Of a stretch of DNA of 64,000 nucleotides, positions 60,282-64,000 are shown piece after piece. The notes under the pieces were generated by a model. The model was given only the letters and a program-made list of their open reading frames with translations, ran no database searches and had not been told where the DNA came from. The position numbers and the translations under genes were made by a program. Numbering within the stretch: position 1 is the first letter of the stretch; each line of letters starts with the position of its first letter. This DNA is from Arthrobacter sp. M4. GTDB taxonomy: Bacteria > Actinomycetota > Actinomycetes > Actinomycetales > Micrococcaceae. The stretch covers positions 273,171 through 337,170 of the forward strand of contig NZ_JAIWYX010000007.1 of assembly GCF_020251205.1 (NCBI RefSeq), given 5' to 3'.

Positions 60282-60707
60282 CTAGCTTTCACGTCGCCTC
60301 TTCCTCCTGAATCTCCGCGTCGAGGGAAGCTGAACGCTATCGATGTAGACGTAAGCGCACAACACGGCCGCGGCGAGTGCGACCGCCAAAGCGACCAACG
60401 ACGTCGTACTTTGAAGGGGAACTGCTAGCGGCGGTCCCACGACTACGGCGTTGGCAAAGCAGGCAGCGGCGAAGACGCTGGCATTCAGTCGAGGAGCGCG
60501 CTGGGGCCGGCTGAAACAGGCTGCCAGGGGGACCAATGCTCCAAGGACGAACAGGCCCCCCACTGCGCCCATCTTCACGGCGAGCGGATCGAGCACTTTC
60601 AGGTCCGCTGAAGGAGAAACCCACAGAATGCAAGCCGAGATGGCGGAGAAGCTTGCAGCGATCAAACTGCCAAGCAGGAGTGATCGCCGATAAAGCGTGG
60701 AAAGCAT
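60282..60707 (-). CDS. four-helix membrane protein upstream of the sigma factor
   Basis: A 141-residue protein with four hydrophobic helices: LLLGSLIAASFSAISACILWV, VGGLFVLGALVPLAACF, SVFAAACFANAVVVGPPLAVPL and VALAVALAAAVLCAYVYI, and a basic tail (STRRFRRKRRRES). No family is recognised. AAAGGAC lies ahead of the ATG. Box array G in matching orientation ends 99 bases upstream. The sigma-factor frame could begin right at its stop. Confidence 0.7.
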   Translation of the reverse strand: MLSTLYRRSLLLGSLIAASFSAISACILWVSPSADLKVLDPLAVKMGAVGGLFVLGALVPLAACFSRPQRAPRLNASVFAAACFANAVVVGPPLAVPLQSTTSLVALAVALAAAVLCAYVYIDSVQLPSTRRFRRKRRRES

Positions 60708-60805
60708 AATGAAGTCCTTTCAGATGTCGCCTATGCGAAAACCTATGGCCCAGAAAAGGCACTTAGGTGACCAAGGGTCAGAAATGAGTGCCTGCGAAAG
60801 CGGGA

Positions 60806-60921
60806 CTAGGTACACGAAACCGCTAGATCATGCGGTGGGCAGCAAGGGGTCTAGGTGGTGGCCTCGTCGCATCTAGGTGGTGACAGCGCCGTCTTGGGCG
60901 ATAGACGGGCCCGGTCTAGGT
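60806..60921 (-). promoter_or_regulatory. phased box array G (4 boxes)
   Basis: CTAGGT, the reverse complement of ACCTAG, starts at 60806, 60851, 60873 and 60916. The spacings are 45, 22 and 43 bases, i.e. one or two steps of about 22. Contexts CTAGGTGGTGGCC and CTAGGTGGTGAC equal arrays A and B read backwards. The array points to the minus-strand membrane protein and sigma-factor genes. The gap 60708-61043 contains no other supportable feature. Confidence 0.7.
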
Positions 60922-61043
60922 GCTGGCGATGCGGCTGGCAGAATTTCAGGAATGGACACACCAGCCCAGGTCCCCGCCGTCGAACTCCGCATCTCCGTCA
61001 GTTATGGTGCCCGGAGCTTCTGATTTCAGGGTATGCGCGGGAG

Positions 61044-62054
61044 TCAGGCTGACGGCGTCCCGGGACGTGTGGCTGAAGGCTCCGGCGAGGGCGAAACCGA
61101 CGGTTCCGGGCAGGGGAATGACTCCGCCATATAGGTGAACGTTGCAGTTCCCAGAAGCAACGCTGGAAGTTCAGGGCTCGGGCGGCTGAAAACGGAAATT
61201 GAGACTGGCTCTGCGGGGTGGGCGGGAGTCACGAACTCAAAATGGTTCTCACCGGACTGCCTCACCGGGACGGAGACGCCGTCGACGACGATCTCTGCAA
61301 CGCCCAGAAGCCTGCCCATCAGCCTGACCTGTTCGCCGCCGCAGATTGAACCTTGATCAGGGCCGAGACCGGAGAATCGCAAGGGACATGCCGTTCCCTG
61401 CTCCGCGACCAGGGGAATTGCTGTGGTCTCGGGGTGGAGCGAGTGAAATTCGGAAAGCCGAACCAAAGCCTCATAAACGGCCGCATCCAGACATCGGGAG
61501 GACTGTGGTCGGGCGGTCCGTGCCAGGTCTGCTGCGCCTTGAGTCCATGAGGATTCATTCCCGCTTACAAGCGCCCCACAGAAATGGACCGCCGCAGTCC
61601 ATAGGGGATCCGGCGACCCGGAACCGCTGACATTCGCCGACAGGGTCTCGCACCTTTTGTCTTTGATCAGCGCGTACCAAAATTCGCCACCTGGATCCCC
61701 AGGGCTGGCCGGTCCAATTGGAAGCCATCGGACTACGGGTGCTTCTGTCATCGGAGGAACGTCCGGGATGGCGGGTCCGGGGCCCGCTGCGACAGTCGGA
61801 GCAGCTTCGATGGAAGCCGTGCTTCCCCGCGTGTTACTGGATCCGGTGGGTTCCGGAACAGGACGTGATGGAGCAGTTGCCATGCCCGTTGCAGGTTCCG
61901 CGATCGCGGTGGCTCCAGCAGCTATATCCGGTGAAGTTGTAACTCCGGCCTGCTGCCAGTTTGGCCGTGGAGCCCAAACAACCATCAGCCCTATGGCCAA
62001 CAAACCTGACGCCAGGCCGATGAGGAAGTCCTCGGTTCGTCTTCCAGCTTTCAT
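61044..62054 (-). CDS. membrane-anchored protein with C-terminal TIG-like domain
   Basis: A 336-residue protein. From the ATG at 62054 it has a short cytoplasmic start, one signal anchor (FLIGLASGLLAIGLMVVWAP), a proline/serine/threonine-rich linker of about 90 residues and a cysteine-containing region (CETLSANVSGSGSPDPLWTAAVHFCGALVSG). Near the end lies an IPT/TIG-like Ig domain (SGLGPDQGSICGGEQVRLMGRLLGVAEIVVDGVSVPVRQSGENHFEFVTPAHPAEPVSISVF ... TATFTY), closed by a tail of PSVSPSPEPSAT. It probably sits on the cell surface. It is divergent from the subtilase, with which it may be functionally linked. The start is not certain: a longer frame exists to 62231. Confidence 0.65.
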   Translation of the reverse strand: MKAGRRTEDFLIGLASGLLAIGLMVVWAPRPNWQQAGVTTSPDIAAGATAIAEPATGMATAPSRPVPEPTGSSNTRGSTASIEAAPTVAAGPGPAIPDVPPMTEAPVVRWLPIGPASPGDPGGEFWYALIKDKRCETLSANVSGSGSPDPLWTAAVHFCGALVSGNESSWTQGAADLARTARPQSSRCLDAAVYEALVRLSEFHSLHPETTAIPLVAEQGTACPLRFSGLGPDQGSICGGEQVRLMGRLLGVAEIVVDGVSVPVRQSGENHFEFVTPAHPAEPVSISVFSRPSPELPALLLGTATFTYMAESFPCPEPSVSPSPEPSATRPGTPSA

Positions 62055-62375
62055 GCAAAGTGCCGCCCCCTTTGGCCTGCACACGAATTGCCGGGATCCA
62101 TGTTCCCGCCACCTGGCCGAGTTAATCAAGTCGTTGACTTTATTCCCTTCCGGCGGGATACTTTTGGGTGTCTCCTTACTGACGGCCCGGGCAGGGGGCA
62201 GCCCCGGCCGCCGACAATTCTGGGGCCTCACAGCCGGTGACTCGAATCGCCGTGAAAACTATTCGCTACACCTGCGCCCGAAATCCGGGCAAATATCCAT
62301 TTCCGTAATGCGGAGCATCTGACGCTGAATTGTGCCGTCCGCGCTTCGCCATGATCTCGCTCGGAGGAGCGCGCC
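62055..62375. other. divergent intergenic region before the subtilase
   Basis: About 320 bases between divergent starts. A GGAGGAG ribosome-binding site lies at 62363-62369. No phased boxes, terminators or RNA genes were found. Confidence 0.4.
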
Positions 62376-64000
62376 ATGAACAGGGACTACTATCAACGCG
62401 GCCAGCGCAAAAGCCTTGAGGAGATCGAGAATGTAATCTCAGTCAAGGCCCCGGCCAGTCCAGCAGCCAGAAGGGAACTGGGTGCGGAACTCCGGGCCGC
62501 AGACGTCGGAATGTCCGAAGAAACGTTCGAGGCATTCCAAAACGCCAATTGGGTGTTCGTTCAGCCGACATCGGACACGAGCCGCCGACTCGAGGCCCGG
62601 GAACTGGGGGATCTCGCAGAAAGCGCGGGCAAAGTGGTTAAGAAGGACAATGGCCGCTTCGGGATAGTGTCCACCCGGCTGAATGTTCAGCTCGAGGAAG
62701 ACATTCCAGAGGACCAAGCTGAAGGCGTGCTGGCGGACCTCGGACTCCAGTTGGTCGGACCGCTCACTTTCGCACGCAATCTCTACGAGGTGGAAACAAC
62801 GGCCCATGCGGACGCATTGGAAGCGTCTTTGGCCCTTCACGACGATTCCCGAGTGAAGATGGCTGAGCCAACCTTTGAAGAACACATTCCGGGCCGTTTC
62901 ACCCCGACGGACCCCCGCTATGGAGACCAGTGGCAGTGGTCCAACACAGGCCAAGCGGGCGGAACTGCCGGCGCGGATGTCTCAGCTGAAGAAGCGTGGG
63001 ACCGGACCAGGGGCGCAGGCATACGGGTCGCCGTCATCGACAACGGTTTTTTGGCAACCCACGAAGACCTGCAGGCCGGCGTGGTGGGCACCTCCGGATT
63101 CTTTGTTAGTGCCACACCTCGCGCCACATTTACGCAAGGAACCGCCGGAATGCCCGGAAGCAACCACGGCACTTTCTGCGCCGGCATGGTGGGTGCCCGC
63201 CAAGGCAATGGAGTCGGCGTTTCCGGTGCTGCCCCCGATAGCGACCTTATGCTGGTCGCCTGCCTTGGGGACCAGGTAGGAACACAGACAACCCTGGCGC
63301 GCGCCGTCGCCTATGCCGCCGACCCCTCCCGCGAAATCGCCGGTGCCGATCCCGCTACTGGCGCCGACATACTCGTGTCCAGCCTTGGCCCTAATGGTGC
63401 AGCTTGGGACCTGACCTCCACCCTCCAGCTCGCCTTGGAATTTGCGGCCGCCAGTGGCCGCAGTGGACGAGGGATGGCCATCTTCTGGGCCGCCAGCAAT
63501 GGAAACAACGTGGATGTCATGCAGGACGAAGTTGTCTCGCATGCCGACGTTATCGCTGTGGTCCGCTCCACCAACATGGACCTGGAAGACAACGCAGCCC
63601 GTGGACCCGAGGTGGAACTCATTGCTCCCGGCGTTAACGTGGTGAGCACCACGGGGAGCGGAGGTTACGGCACAAGCACGGGCACAAGCTTCGCCGCCCC
63701 TGCGGCTGCGGGCTGTGCAGCGTTGGCACTCTCCGTGAACCCTGGACTCACCCGAGACGAGCTACGCACCATCATGCGGGAGACGGCTGACAAGATCGGC
63801 GGAGTCACCTATGACGTCGCCGGCCACAACGATGACTATGGCTTCGGACGCGTGAATGCGGCTGCCGCCGTCGATGCAGCAGAGACGGCAGGTGCGACGG
63901 CGGTGAAAGGCAAGGATATTGCGCTGGTCCGTCAGACGCCGGGGTGGGCGACGATTCCGGTGGCGTTTTCCCGGGGTGATGGTAATTGGGACATCACGAA
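62376..64000 (+). CDS. S8 family serine peptidase (subtilase), 3' end outside the window
   Basis: The frame from the ATG at 62376 stays open to the window end (541 codons). After an N-terminal region of about 175 residues without a signal peptide or membrane segment comes a subtilase domain: Asp222 in VAVIDNGF, His264 in SNHGTFCAG, the oxyanion Asn375 in WAASNGN and Ser438 in GTSFAAPAAAG, so the triad is complete. The visible end (GKDIALVRQTPGWATIPVAFSRGDGNWDIT) looks like the start of an FG-GAP/VCBS-type beta-propeller. A cytoplasmic or non-classically exported subtilase with propeller would be unusual. Residues 100-170 might be an I9-like propeptide. GGAGGAG supports the start. Confidence 0.87.
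   Translation, partial: MNRDYYQRGQRKSLEEIENVISVKAPASPAARRELGAELRAADVGMSEETFEAFQNANWVFVQPTSDTSRRLEARELGDLAESAGKVVKKDNGRFGIVSTRLNVQLEEDIPEDQAEGVLADLGLQLVGPLTFARNLYEVETTAHADALEASLALHDDSRVKMAEPTFEEHIPGRFTPTDPRYGDQWQWSNTGQAGGTAGADVSAEEAWDRTRGAGIRVAVIDNGFLATHEDLQAGVVGTSGFFVSATPRATFTQGTAGMPGSNHGTFCAGMVGARQGNGVGVSGAAPDSDLMLVACLGDQVGTQTTLARAVAYAADPSREIAGADPATGADILVSSLGPNGAAWDLTSTLQLALEFAAASGRSGRGMAIFWAASNGNNVDVMQDEVVSHADVIAVVRSTNMDLEDNAARGPEVELIAPGVNVVSTTGSGGYGTSTGTSFAAPAAAGCAALALSVNPGLTRDELRTIMRETADKIGGVTYDVAGHNDDYGFGRVNAAAAVDAAETAGATAVKGKDIALVRQTPGWATIPVAFSRGDGNWDIT

Overview
The window is high-GC actinobacterial DNA. Gene content and protein style (RBS-led, tightly overlapping operons, GTG/TTG starts, many short-chain catabolic clusters) point to the Micrococcaceae, most likely Arthrobacter or a close relative such as Paenarthrobacter. 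This is inferred from recognition of protein families, not from a database search. No rRNA, tRNA, CRISPR array or intact insertion sequence is seen; the only mobile-element trace is a decayed IS1595-type transposase.

Layout. 1-6.5 kb: a Tat-exported amidohydrolase, a small membrane protein, a rifampicin monooxygenase (rox) preceded by a textbook rifamycin-associated element, a TetR regulator lacking its DNA-binding domain, and two small exported proteins of less GC-rich composition. 6.9-16.4 kb: a PLD-helicase-DUF3427 protein, a flavin monooxygenase with an alpha/beta hydrolase, an S1-domain protein, the IS remnant, a Phd/PIN toxin-antitoxin pair, a TfoX-like protein, a cold-shock protein and a multi-pass membrane protein. 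16.5-38.3 kb: a large catabolic island for an unidentified amide or imide nitrogen compound: aminotransferase, acetamidase/formamidase, hydantoinase, a complete peptide-type ABC importer, two pairs of flavodiiron-like metallo-beta-lactamase proteins, an isochorismatase-like cysteine hydrolase, two PuuE-like deacetylases, cupin, HpcH/HpaI aldolase, an XRE-cupin regulator, an Asp/Glu-racemase-like protein, an amidohydrolase and an AtzG/AtzE-like amidase pair. A recurring promoter-embedded motif (TTCRATANNNTGA) appears to bind these units into one regulon.

38.6-51.6 kb is the most distinctive part: an eight-gene, translationally coupled operon for SipW-type export of TasA/camelysin-like surface proteins (four of them, one with a LASTG sortase signal), an RCC1-repeat Tat protein, a dedicated SipW/ER-type signal peptidase and an Ig-like protein. 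It is bracketed by two paralogous 855/856-residue ATPase-LuxR regulators whose P-loop lysine is replaced by arginine in both. In front of the operon, of both regulators and of four further transcription units in the window stand arrays of a CCACCTA(G/A)-type box repeated every 21-22 bp, always oriented toward the downstream gene. I know of no description of this combination and regard it as the strongest candidate for a new system.

51.6-58.1 kb: a five-gene operon (two ABC ATPases, an MFS exporter, a substrate-binding lipoprotein and a fused double permease) with the composition of an opine-metallophore (Cnt-type) import/export system, preceded by a Zur-like box and by the same phased boxes. 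58.4-64 kb: an unknown small protein, an ECF sigma factor with a membrane partner, a further membrane protein behind phased boxes, an exported TIG-domain protein, and a subtilase that runs off the end of the window.
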